From NCBI GenBank assembly GCA_949317995.1, contig OX439049.1:11013395-11077394 (forward strand): 64,000 nt of DNA. Direction: 5' to 3'. Below the pieces are notes generated by a model. It saw only the letters and a program-made list of their open reading frames with translations. It was not told the origin of the DNA and searched no databases. Positions 19,371 through 30,700 of the stretch are shown here, one piece after another (position 1 is the first letter of the stretch; every line of letters starts with the position of its first letter). Source of the DNA: Acholoe squamosa (Eukaryota > Annelida > Polychaeta > Phyllodocida > Polynoidae). A program made the translations under genes and the position numbers.

Positions 19371-21848
19371 CTTCCAGGATCCCCAACCACACCTCTAAGT
19401 GATTCACGGTAAATGTGCCTGATTCTAAATAGAAGTACAGGTAACTGGTAGAATACATGTCAGGGCATATATATATAACAATATAACATAGTCACGGTTA
19501 TTGTTCACTAAATGCTATTGATTAGGTGGACAATAATTGTTGTCATGGGTTGTGTAGAGACAATGCTTGTCATGTATTCTGTACGTTAAACAATATTGAT
19601 TGGGGTACAGGAGTTAAAGAGCCCAGAGTACATGTTATTATGGTCATTTCTTGCATAATGCAGTGTGTATGTAGGGGCACTTTGTTAAAGATAATGTGCG
19701 CATTAGCTAGACTAAATGGACATAGTGTTATATTATAGTGCAGTCCATATGAAACGTTTTTCCCCTTCACATGACATATACCTATTATAAAACATAAAAC
19801 AATATATTGTATAAAAATTACAGCGAAAATGATGAATAGCAAAAATGGCATTTTCTTCTAATGACATAATGCAATGTATTCACATTAGACATGAATTAAG
19901 ATTGTGATTTTTCTAATTTGACACATAAGATCATTTCAACATTTTGAGGTATTGCAATAGGCACTACTTTTTTACTTTTTATATTTTAAGGGGTGTGCAT
20001 AATGATTTACCTGTATCATATCTTAGGTATGGCTCCATGTGTAACAGTACAAATAGGCCTTTTTAAAATTCTTTATCTGCCACAGCCGAGGTAGGTGTAA
20101 ACTCAACCAAGCACAGAGCCAGACAGAGGCTTGAATTCTCAGGCTGAACTTAGCCCCATCCCAACACCTGAACAAATTGGGATGATGCACTAATGCATTA
20201 GAGGCCCTTGAATGACGAGGAAATTATCACCAACTGCATACATTTTAACCACTTTAACAATAGTAAAGGCTCCACTACGCGATTTTTTGCTACATTCTCA
20301 TGGAATGTTATCCCTATAGTGCCTAAGGTATAGGGTGGTGACATTCCTATATTGTAAACATGAGATTCAAAATTGTAAACATGAAATCTCAGGGTTCATT
20401 TCATGGGTGATCTCTCTCCTTGTGTGCCATATTTACAAACTAACCTACACCTGCATAGACTCTGTGATTGGGTGGGAGTTCAATATATAAACATCAACAC
20501 AGCAAAATATAAATAACAACACAGCAGTTACACAGATCGCAGGGTCTTGTACTGTAAAAATCAAACCTGTCTGATATTGAGCTGCACAGAGTTATCAGTG
20601 TGAAAGTCTGCAATATTTACATTAGGTCAGCTTGATTTGGTAAACAAAAACATCTTTTTGACAACACAAGCATGCCTAAGATTGCACACAATGACATCCC
20701 AACATAAACAAATGGCTCCTTTAACATACAACTTCTACCTTGCATTGATAAAAAATGCCACTTTAAGTCTTTGTTTGAGTCTCATTTTGTGAGAATAGCT
20801 CCGATTCTCTGCAAAAATCGTGTAGTGGAGCCTCACCTAATTCCCCTACCCTGCAAGTTCTGCGAAATTTTAAGACTTTGAAGAATGTATTCAATAAATA
20901 ATGTGACAAACCAAAGGAAGCATATTCCTACATTTCCTTTCTTTTGACTACGGTGATTATTCTTTAAGCATACACCGAACACAGTAAGATGGTGAAGGGA
21001 AATATCGCTGTATATTGTTGAAATAATTATATCATATGGCTGATGGTCAATTGTCACTTGGTTTCTTCTCCATTCTGTCATTTGTTCGGATAAGTGATGC
21101 ATTTTTTTTAAACATTCAAAATCCTGTGAAAATAAAGGTGGGGTGGGCCCCATGATTACACTTTTTTTATGGATGTCAAAGATGGCTATGCATTATCATG
21201 TGGAAAAAACTTGAACTTGACAAACAGGACACACCCTTCCATCATAAGCAAAATACATTAATACACTGACAATTGTTTTCTTCCCTGAATTTATGTTTTG
21301 AGGGACATTGAGATCAATGGGCACTACTAAGTATAAAACAATCACTCATGACTTATTCCATCTGACAAATCACTTCATGCTCTGGTGGGTATAGAAAGAC
21401 ACACCCAATCTGAGGCAAACTACAAACCTATGAGGGACACATAATGTATAAAATACTTAATATCTACATCTGCAAAATCGCTGCCGAGTGGTTGGAAACT
21501 TTTTGTTTTTCATGGCTTGAACATTAAACCTTTATTGGGTTTCTTACAGTCTAAAACATGCCAACAGTGACGGACCATGATGACAGAAGTGAATGATGTA
21601 CTCATGCAGTCCTTAGCCTTCAGGGTCTGCACTACCTGTCTTATCAGATAACTGGCTTTTGACAGCCAATGAGGAGAGTCCTGAAAACAGACTTACAGAA
21701 ACCTCCCTGAACACTCACACTTATGGTGGTGATCTTGAACAGAGGTTCATCTGAAGAATTATGCACTCTGTGTTATTCCAGTCAAACCTATGTACAGAGT
21801 ATGGGAGACTTTCAGTCTGACTCAGTACTGAGACAGGTCAGCCTCAAG
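19371..21848. other. intergenic, no supported gene
   Basis: Between the lectin gene start and GPCR copy 2. AT-rich; no exon with convincing splice sites or domain was seen on either strand. Confidence 0.5.
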
Positions 21849-22934
21849 ATGCAAGGTTTCAGGTAAGTTAAACCTTTAGCTGCACAACACAATCCATGTG
21901 GTATTATGTCAAGGACTCTCATCAAACTTACTTTAATATGTGCTTTCAGTGAGTTATCCTGAACGGTTATTGCAACATCTAAGGGATCTGTCATTATTTT
22001 TGCTTTGCTTTTTTGTCTTTAATAAAAGTAGGGCTTATTAAATGAACATACGTTTTTTTTTGTGCGGATGGGGAGCAGGGGTTAGTTGGGATAGAGATGA
22101 AGTATTATCACTCTCTGTATACAAACAAGTATTAATGACATGTTCACTGTAAAAAAGCAGACACACTTCATTAGGGCATCATAACGACAATAATACATAT
22201 GATGCATTAATACCTTAGCAACCTTTATAGGGCAAGGCCCATAAATCATAACAATGCTGGTGTGTATGTTAATTGCAGGTACATCCTACTCATAGTTGTG
22301 TTTGCCCCTGCTGTTTCATCACAAGGTATGTACAAAAAAAACAACAATTTATTTCTCCATGCATCCCTGTATTTGTAACTCTTTTTTTCAATAAAAGGCA
22401 CCAATTTCGATTTGGAGAAAACATATGAGTATCATATTGTGAGATGATTGGGAAAGCACACTATCAAGGGGGGAAACACGTTGTAATACTTGAAATACTT
22501 TGAAACCCAATTAGTTTCCGATCATATTGCCACTGAGCAATGGTTTGCAAAGTTAAATTATCTAAAATAAGAGCCTGTATTTGCATTCATATTTTGCACA
22601 AAAGAAATTTAAGGAACAGCATGAACGTATAAGGTCACCTTAACTTTACAACTCCCTCCCTCTGCATCCCTCTGCCCCATCCAACCCTAGTGTGATGCAA
22701 CTAATTGTCTGATAATTGGGCAAGGTGCACTGAAAATCTTTGAGATCTTTAAACTCGTCAGATTGAGGACCTATAGTCATCAGAAGAGGTATGGACAGGG
22801 TGCAGCACCTTACAGGGAGTGAAATCCCTCAGTCTACCTCTCCCCAGTATGAGTCTATGGCATCCTGTTAACAATATGTAAAAAGACACTAGGTGGCAGG
22901 TATGTGCCACTTATGTTTAATGATCATTCCTTCA

Positions 22935-23215
22935 GTTTTCAACTGAAGGTCTTCACCGCTGAGGACTTTAGGTGCTCAAGTTGACGATACCTAAATCTAC
23001 AGCTTTGGGTAGTCACATTGAGGACCCCAGGTAGTCAGCACCAAGGTTGTCACTCCAACGACATTATGTAATCAGTTTGACTACCTTGGGTTAGTGTATT
23101 GACCTAAACCCATCAGGTTGATTACCCTGGGTGCTCAACCTGATGACTTAAGGTTGTAGATTTGGGTATCGTCAGTCTGACGACCTTGGGGCTTTCAGTG
23201 TGTTAATACCAAAGA
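22935..23215. repeat. imperfect foldback
   Basis: GACGATACCTAAATCTACAG (about 22982) pairs with GTAGATTTGGGTATCGTC (about 23155). The arms extend with mismatches to CTGAGGAC / GACCTTGGGGCTTTCAG. Possibly an old MITE in an intron of GPCR copy 2. Confidence 0.55.
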
Positions 23216-23566
23216 ATTGAATGATATACACCACAATCCATCCAGAAGAAGACTATAATCCACCTAAAACCTAAATAATCACAAAATAAAGGTTTCACTA
23301 CATGACAGCCAGCTAGTAATATAGCAGCATTGACAAAAATAAACAAAGAATCAAATGGTCAAACATCCAAAATTATCAGTTTTACATTCAGTGATATTTG
23401 TTACTGTAATTCTACTTCTGAGAAATTCACTCTGTGGAAGCTAGATTATTCTGTTTATACCTCAGTTTTGATATTTTAAGATGAATCATTTTAGTTTAAC
23501 TATGTAAACCCAGCCGATCACACTAAATACCCAACTATCATTTCTGAATATAATCTGCTTCTATAG

Positions 23567-23760
23567 CAGAAGAATGGAGCATTCAATTCTACTTGTACAG
23601 ACTTGCTACTAGCTGCAAACCAGTCCAAATTAAATGATTTGTCAAGGTCAACAAGTGAACTGGACTGCAGCCCATTTCCCTCTGGAGATGTTCTGAATAA
23701 CCCATGGCTTCGAAAGATGAGGTTCTGTGTGGATTTGTGCTTTGATGAAGAAAAATTGGT
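23567..23760 (+). pseudogene. GPCR copy 2, Cys-containing ectodomain exon
   Basis: Open from CAGAAGAATGGAGC to the donor TTG/GTAAGT. Encodes GAFNSTCTDLLLAANQSKLN and, further on, LDCSPFPSGDVLNNPWLRK and MRFCVDLCFDEEKL. Two N-linked glycosylation motifs (NST, NQS) and four cysteines fit an extracellular region. It is not a domain I recognise. Confidence 0.65.
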
Positions 23761-23874
23761 AAGTCTCTGATGGGTGAATGCAGGTCTGTGGTTGATTTTA
23801 TGCATCCTGCTGCTGACGTAGGAGTAAAATGTCTACCCTATTGGTTGTCCTGATGCAGCAATGATATACTCTTA

Positions 23875-24115
23875 GGGAGCGGTCATTTTTTAACAACAGG
23901 GGAGGTTGGGGGGACAAAAAAAATTCGGACCCCTCTTGGTGGGGACAAAAAAGATTTTGCCCCTTTTGAGCGAAAAAGCCCGCGCGCGACTATAGAATAA
24001 AAGGGGGGGACAGGAAAATTTCAGACCCCTCAGAGGGGGGGAAGGAAAAATATTTGCCGCGCATGCATGGAATTTCACTGACCCCTCCCCCTGTTGTTAA
24101 AAAATGACCACTCCC
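23875..24115. mobile_element. TTA-target foldback MITE, copy 2
   Basis: Same family as 16864-17184: GGGAGCGGTCATTTTTTAAC at the left, GTTAAAAAATGACCACTCCC at the right, TTA on both sides (23872-23874 and 24116-24118). 241 bp. The inner G/C-run and AAATTC phrases match copy 1. Confidence 0.88.
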
Positions 24116-24289
24116 TTAGTTCTTAATAAAGCACTTGTGAGTTCAATGTATCACTGAACCAAGGAAAAAGGTTGATATAATTAGATCTCAGGAAATACTC
24201 CCCAGTTTTATTTCCATAAGAATGGGTGAATAGTGACATAATCCTCAAGGATTATTTAAATGATAAACTTGTCTCGTCTCATCTTTCAG

Positions 24290-24597
24290 CAAGGGCTCCG
24301 TAATCTTTGGCCTTACATGTCTCCAGCTACCAAGCCAGAACCTGATGGTAGAATTCTTCATTTCACAATCCCTCGTTTCTCAACATATGAGATTTCCATA
24401 AACCCAGTACTCCGCGCAAAGCTATACTGTCTGCTCTATGACTATCCACATTTAGGGGAGCACTCTATGATGTGTTTACCTGGTAATCATTCTTTCTGGG
24501 CTGAACTCCATTCCGATGGCAATGTTAAGGAAAAATATCCCGCAGACTGTTTTCAATGCCATATTGGCCTTCTTCTCATTGCTATTGGGAATATTTT
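24290..24597 (+). pseudogene. GPCR copy 2, ectodomain to TM1 exon
   Basis: Acceptor TTTCAG. The frame continuing from 23760 encodes QGLRNLWPYMSPATKPEPDG, later LYCLLYDYPHLGEHSMMCLP and NHSFWAELHSDG. The hydrophobic lead-in to TM1 (FNAILAFFSLLLGIF) is in another frame of the last 60 bases. The matching frame in copy 1 joins correctly to the GN of TM1, so copy 2 has a shift here. Confidence 0.6.
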
Positions 24598-25055
24598 GTA
24601 AGTAACCCCTGCACTAAGCCCTATTTTAACAGATCGTGTCACATTTATTCACATTTTTTTCTAGATCAAAAGGAGTTTGATTATCGGAACCTATTATATG
24701 TATAATCATAGTCCTCTGTCCATTAAGATTGGTCTAATTTGGAAAAATCACAGGTGTGAACGGTCTATGTCAAAGCTCTCGCTGAATGTATCCAGAAAAT
24801 AAGATTAATGAACCTACATAGAAGGTAAATAACTAGCTTATAAAGGATCAGGATCTTAAGTAACATTTCTAGTTGATCAAGTTTTAAAATATAGTCAATT
24901 ATAGTGAGAATTAAATGGCTTCCTTTTGAGTGAACCATGCAGTGTCTGAATTTCATGGAATTTCATGGAAAAACAAATTCCATATTCTGTATTTTTGATT
25001 AAAACTCACCTGTATGTCCTTATAAAAGCAATGCTATTCAATGTCATTCTTTCAG

Positions 25056-25177
25056 GAAATATTTTGATCATTGTTTCAATTTTGACAAAGAAGGAGCTGA
25101 AGTCTGCAACTAGCTACCTGTTACTTGGCATGGCTGTGGCCGACTGCATAAATTCAATTACCATTGTATTCTATGGA
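25056..25177 (+). pseudogene. GPCR copy 2, TM1-TM2 exon
   Basis: Encodes NILIIVSILTKKELKSATSY then LLLGMAVADCINSITIVFYG. The TM2 Asp is conserved (AVAD). Acceptor TTTCAG, donor GGA/GTAAGT. This exon is undamaged and is the best diagnostic of receptor class. Confidence 0.82.
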
Positions 25178-25738
25178 GTAAGTACAATCATGTTTCTAAA
25201 CCCTTCTTTCATTTAAATATTAGAGTTAAGTTGGTGATGTTGCATGCCCTTAATACATTACGAAGAACAACATACAACGTTTCCTGAGGTTGGATGTTTA
25301 CGTAGTTAAGACCCAAAGTTGCTTGGCACATATGTCAGATATGATTATTGTTATGATAGTCAAAATCTAACGTATTAACTACTAATGTACATACATTGAC
25401 ATGAAGCTTCTTACATCCGTCGATGATATACGCACGACCAGGTGGTGTGCATTTGAAGTATTATACACACGACCAGGTCGTGTGTATAAGTACCCACTAT
25501 ACACACGACCATCTGAGAAACAGGACTATTTTGGTAACAGGACAGAATAAAATTATCTGAGAAACAGGACCATATTTATCTTAGAAACGGGACAACATCC
25601 TAAATTGTCTTGTTTCTCAGATCCCAATTCTAGGATACTGAATTGGCCCGTTTCTTAGATGTCCCATGTCCGAGATTTCATGTGTATATATATATATTGT
25701 TATACACATGACCTCCTCGTGCGTATATCACGGGCATC

Positions 25739-25887
25739 TTACATCCCATATCTTACAGTACCTGGATACCTTTTTGGCCACAATAACAAACCCTATTCTA
25801 GGACCTCCTGGTTGTGCAATAATGAAATCAATCAAAGAGTTCAGCCAGTTGTCTGTTGTAAACCACCTTCTGACTTTGAGCTTTGAG
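25739..25887 (+). pseudogene. GPCR copy 2, ECL1-TM3 exon
   Basis: The acceptor TCTTACAG lies near 25758, so coding sequence starts there: YLDTFLATITNPILGPPGCA then IMKSIKEFSQLSVVNHLLTL and SFER, then donor GTAGGA. Cys at the top of TM3 and ER at its base are in the standard positions. Confidence 0.75.
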
Positions 25888-26112
25888 AGGTAGGAATTAA
25901 TTCAGATACCTGAGACACTGGAGAAGTTCTGATCTTCAAGGTGTCTTTTTTTTCAAACTTATCTCTTTTTCAAGAATTTAGCCTCCCTGTATTGTTTGAG
26001 CTGTACAGTTCTGATCCTGACCATGAACTGGCTCATTGCCGGAGTTTAACTTGTTCCATTTGTTTATCACTATGCAGTGTCTTCCAGATGCTTATTGCTG
26101 ACTGTTAAGTGC

Positions 26113-27623
26113 TAACATCATCGGCCACTCTGTCTCGCTAGTAGTATTTTTTCATCAAAATGATAGTGAATTAAAGCTGTCGAAATGGCTCCTTATAAAT
26201 ATTCCTACCAGGCTATGGGAGTGATGAACAGAGTGGACACACTTGAACTTTTGCCCCTATGTCACAAGTTAGGCAGTTTAGTCTGTATTTATTTTCTGTA
26301 ATTATGTAATCGTTAACAGATAGAAAATATTTCAGCTATTTTATGTGTACATGTCCATATTCTAACATTTAGCATGGCTAAAGCTAGATACCTAGGTTGA
26401 TGCAAGACGATGACCCATAACAATAGGTTATATTTCAAAACAAAAAAAAAAGAGACAATGTCATTTATCCACTGTTTCAAGTACTAAAGGACCTTCTAAC
26501 AACCATTTGGTGATATCAAATAAATAACATAAACAGCTCTGGTTTTATTTTCCCTAAACAAGCACCTTTTAGGTATGATATCTACAAAAAGAACTCCGTC
26601 TTATTTTAAACTTTTGAGTTAACTTTGCTCTAATGGACAATATGGAAAGATAACTTTTGTGGAAAATCATATCAATGCTCTTGTCATGTATTAGTGTATT
26701 TCCATAACCTTAATATTATTTTCAGCAGACAATAGTAAGCTTGGGGTTGGCTGCTACCCCCAGTGCCGTAATACTCGTATTATTTCTTCCCAGCGATCAT
26801 CCTACATCTGTACAGTAAAGTATGGAAGTGTTCGCTTGATACCATTGATTGAGTATCTATGGGCTGACCATGCCCATTGGTCATCACGATGCATCGATGC
26901 AGCCCTGGCGAGTAACTCATGCACCATGTCCCTGAGGGGACCCGCTACGTTTCTACCAGGTCTACGAACTTTACCGACCGGGGGCCCCTTACAGTTCTAA
27001 AAATAGAAATCTAGAGATGGGGTTTAAACAATGATAACATACTCTAAGCTCTTATAGAATTTGAAAAAAAACAACAACCCTAATGATACTGTCCTTATGC
27101 CGTAGAACTACACTGGCCTTAAATATTGAACAGTTATTTTGAATTTATTTTATTATTATTAATGTCATAAGCGGCTGAATATCTAGAGGCGCATTACGAG
27201 CTTGTTGTTCGTAGACCGGGTAGATTCCGTCAAGACCCCCCTGAGGGTCAGCATGATGTGCCTATACAGATTCACCAGCACTTCATTGGTGCATCATGTT
27301 GACCAGTGGATATGATGCACTCTTGCATTAGCACCCCTTAAAGTGTTATTTCATACTGGATATATCTACCCATATCTGGTATATTTGCACATGTCCGAAA
27401 ACTGCACTCTGTCACATATAAAACACAGCTGTAATGACTGACACAGTCATCGTGTATAACGCTTCCAACAACCAACATTTTGATATGGACTAGATGATGA
27501 TCTTTACATATTCTACTCTGGACAACAGCAACGGAAGGCGCAAGGAAAATATCCTATGTCAGTCAGTCTCATGTCCTCTGTGTAACTTTGATTTAGTTGT
27601 CGATTTTCCATATGCCCCCTGTG
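26113..27623. other. intergenic, no supported gene
   Basis: Expected place for TM5-TM7 of GPCR copy 2, but none was seen. Around 26880-26935 there is a GATGCAGCCCTGGCGAGTAA phrase with a relative in inverted form near 30290-30340 (GCAGCCCTAATGAGC). Confidence 0.5.
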
Positions 27624-27725
27624 CTATAGTTTAGAGAGAGCTTTTCCGGCTTTAGAACTTGACGGCCGGCCGAGGTATTGAGTGATGAACTGTCCAGTGG
27701 CTACCACCTTGTCTATATCTATACC
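27624..27725 (-). CDS. HMGCL: HMGCL last exon with SKL terminus
   Basis: Encodes [20 protein letters not shown], then [13 protein letters not shown] and a stop. Vertebrate HMGCL commonly ends in CKL; here the tripeptide is the canonical SKL, predicting dual mitochondrial and peroxisomal enzyme. Confidence 0.93.
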   Translation of the reverse strand, partial: GIDIDKVVATGQFITQYLGRPSSSKAGKALSKL

Positions 27726-30700
27726 CTGAAGGATAAATTAATATGTTTGTATCAATGTCAATTACTTTTTTTCAGCATTATCAGAATATGAAATTTTTGA
27801 ATTTTGAATTGGGGGTAAGTAAATTGCAGTAACGATGTGGTCATCCAATGAGCCATGGGTTAGACTTCTAGGCGCTTCCTGTGTAATAATATAGAAACCA
27901 ACTAAACAGTTTGACTAAACAGTAAAAATAAATAATTCGTGTAAGGGGGCCAAATATCCTGCACAAACAAACCATCTAAAAAGGATTTTGGGGAAATTTC
28001 ACAGTTGTAATAGATCGAAAAGACCAGATACCATTTTAAAAAGGTTTTGCAAATAAATATTTGCAACATTTGTTATACATTTAAGAAGACCAACAAAGGA
28101 TACTCACGGTTTTAATGCCTAATCCATCAAGGAGAAACAGAACATCCTCCGTGGCTACATTACCGCTGGCACCCTTAGCGTAAGGACAGCCACCGAGCCC
28201 TGCCACCGAGCTGTCCACTACGCCCACCCCTAACTGAAAGGTACACACATTTTACATGAGATATGGGATGATCAGCTTAAAATTGTCAAACCTTGTGAAC
28301 AGGCCTTGTTGGATTTGCTACAAACCGCACCTGGCTTAGAAGGTAGACATTATATGTCACTACTACATGTACCGTAATCTCCCGCGTATAAGACATGTCT
28401 TATACGCGAATCAGATTGGAGGGTGCGCCTTATACGCGGGAGGGACATTGCCTTGAGTTTGGGGTGCACCTTATAGGTGGGGGGGTATTTTTACTATAGA
28501 ACAGTACTAAACTGACAAAATTCTGCCCTCAGGGGTGCGCCTTCTACGTGAAACAGCCTTCTCTGGGTTGGGGGTGCGCCTTCTACGCGAGCTGCGCCTT
28601 CTACGCGGGAGATTACGGAGATTACGGTATATCTCCTTATTTCTACACTAAATTGTAAACCCTTGCATACAAGTAGAATCTCACATGTATAATAATGTTC
28701 ACCACGGCTTGTTGGCATTTATTATAAGCCAACTGGACCTTGAAATTATGCTATTCATGAGCATGATTTTATTACAATATCATGCATGAGCAATACGAAT
28801 ACTGACCAAACATACCATACAAATTGCAGTGAGCACTGCTATCAATTCTAGTTATGGCCTACTCCCAACAAAGTTCCATGGACTGACAGACCCAATTAGC
28901 TGCGGCTTATACATAAAAATTTTGAGTACATTTTACATACTTCTCCCCAATTTCTCAAAAAATTAATGTAAGCGTTACATAGCTAGAATCAGAGTAAGAC
29001 TATACCTGTAGTGAGGCGAATATGTTGGCAATGGCCTGTCCATATGTGTCGTGGCAGTGTACGGCCAATGCCTCAGTCGGGATGCCCTTCTTCACTTCCC
29101 GTATCATGGCGCGCATCTTGCCCGGTGTGCCTACCCCAATCGTGTCTCCCAGAGATATCTCATAGCACCCCATGTCATACATCTTTTTGGCCACCTGTAA
29201 GTAAGAAACGAAGAACTGCGGATGTAAGGCACATATATATATATAAGGCACACCCTGAGTTGAAAGCAACTTGTAAGACATATCTGCCCTGAGACTTTTA
29301 GTTTGGTTTGGTTGATTTTACCTCCAATAATAGTACTTCAAAGTTAGCAGAGCTACTGTGTTTGATCGTACACCCAGTCCTTACATTTCTCGGAACAGAG
29401 ACAAACCGGAGCCCTTTGTTTACGTTCTAACACGAGAAAAAGCTTTGATTTTCCTCAAAATAATTCACAAATAAGACAGAAAAGTCATAAACAGGAAGTG
29501 AGACAGGAAGTGCTTTTGCTGGGTCCCCTGACCCAACATGCGCTCTTGACCAATCAGATTGCAGGAAAGGCGACCCAACTGCACTCAAGTGTTAGAACAC
29601 CAAAAATGAGGAGCCTACAGTGTTTTAAGAATTGATTACTAGAATTCGGTCTACAATTATTCTAGCCTACCTTTGCGACTTGTTCCGGTTCGATTGACCC
29701 CTCATATGGGCATCCGACCACACAGGACACATACCTACAGGTGAACAATAAGTACACTTTTATAGGAAAAGACTCAAATCAATTGAACTTAATCTAAAGA
29801 AAGGACAGAATAAAAAGTAATATATTATCGTAAGACTCAGAAATGAGAAATTCACATGCCAAATGTGGGGTAATTCAAGGTTTGGAGGCATACAGAAGTG
29901 CTCATTTGCCTGCTTTTTGGGTTATTGTTTTATTTGTGATTGATCCCCCCCCCCCACTCATAAAGGTAAATAGAAAAAGGAGTTGTTAAGATGGTAAGTC
30001 ATAAATACCTGAACATCATTTGCACAGATGAGATCATATTTGCAGTGAGAAAACTACCACAAACATTACACCGCCTATTTTAACTGTTGCGAGACAAAAG
30101 ACTTAATCGTGAACTTACCCTCTGACAGGAATGTTGGCTTTCTTGGCGGCCGCCATGACCTCCTCAAACCGCTGTAAGCTTTCATCTATACTGCAGTTAA
30201 TATTCTTCCTGTAAAGGTTTGAATTTTATATGTGTCACAAACTATGCTCTTAAACAACTGCAGTACTGTGCACATTTGTCAGTATAATGCAAGAATGCAG
30301 CCCTAATGAGCTACTCGCCAGGGCTACATTCGCGCATCAGATCCATCCTCCAATACTGAATCCACTGAAAAAGGCTCAGCATGATGCACCAATGCAATGC
30401 TACCCAATAGTTAGCTTAGCCTTGAATCATGCTATTAATCTTAGTGATACATTTCTCATGTTACATTAGGTTACCTTTATGTACATTGAAATCATACTGA
30501 CCAACTAAATGACTCTGAGGCAGCACCAAATATAGCGACTTCTGTTGCCCCGCCTTCCAGCTACAAAATATATGGTACGCGATTAGCAGCAGCGGCAGTA
30601 TTCGCTCTTCTATCAGAAGCCTGATAGAAATATTGCACAGGTGGTAATACTTTAATCAAACACTATTATATTAGCGCTCTTGCCATAATATATATGTTTA

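Larger units (their letters stand above)
21849..26112 (+). pseudogene. class A GPCR gene copy 2, 5' half to TM4, broken
   Basis: Exons: 21849-21862 (ATG, MQGF) joined to 22279-22325 gives MQGFRYILLIVVFAPAVSSQ, a good signal peptide; ectodomain exon about 23567-23760; 24290-24597; TM1/TM2 25056-25177; ECL1/TM3 25739-25887; TM4/ECL2 about 25975-26112. TM3 contains GPPGCAIMKSIKEF and ends SFER, the (D/E)RY site, with the Tyr expected in the next exon. TM4 contains MNWLIAGV (the TM4 Trp) and ECL2 has RCLLL with a candidate Cys. Lesions: TAA at 26047-26049 inside TM4; the 24290-24597 exon has the ectodomain and the TM1 lead-in in different frames; joining 24597 to 25056 in the TM1 frame makes TGA, where copy 1 has GGA; no TM5-TM7 occurs before the next gene. 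A recent pseudogene is the simplest reading. Confidence 0.75.

Noticed and set aside
24260..24601. Single 113-codon gene starting at an ATG at 24260
   Set aside because: The ATG and the next ten codons are intron including the TTTCAG acceptor. Comparison with 4481-4758 shows the coding part starts at 24290 as an internal exon.
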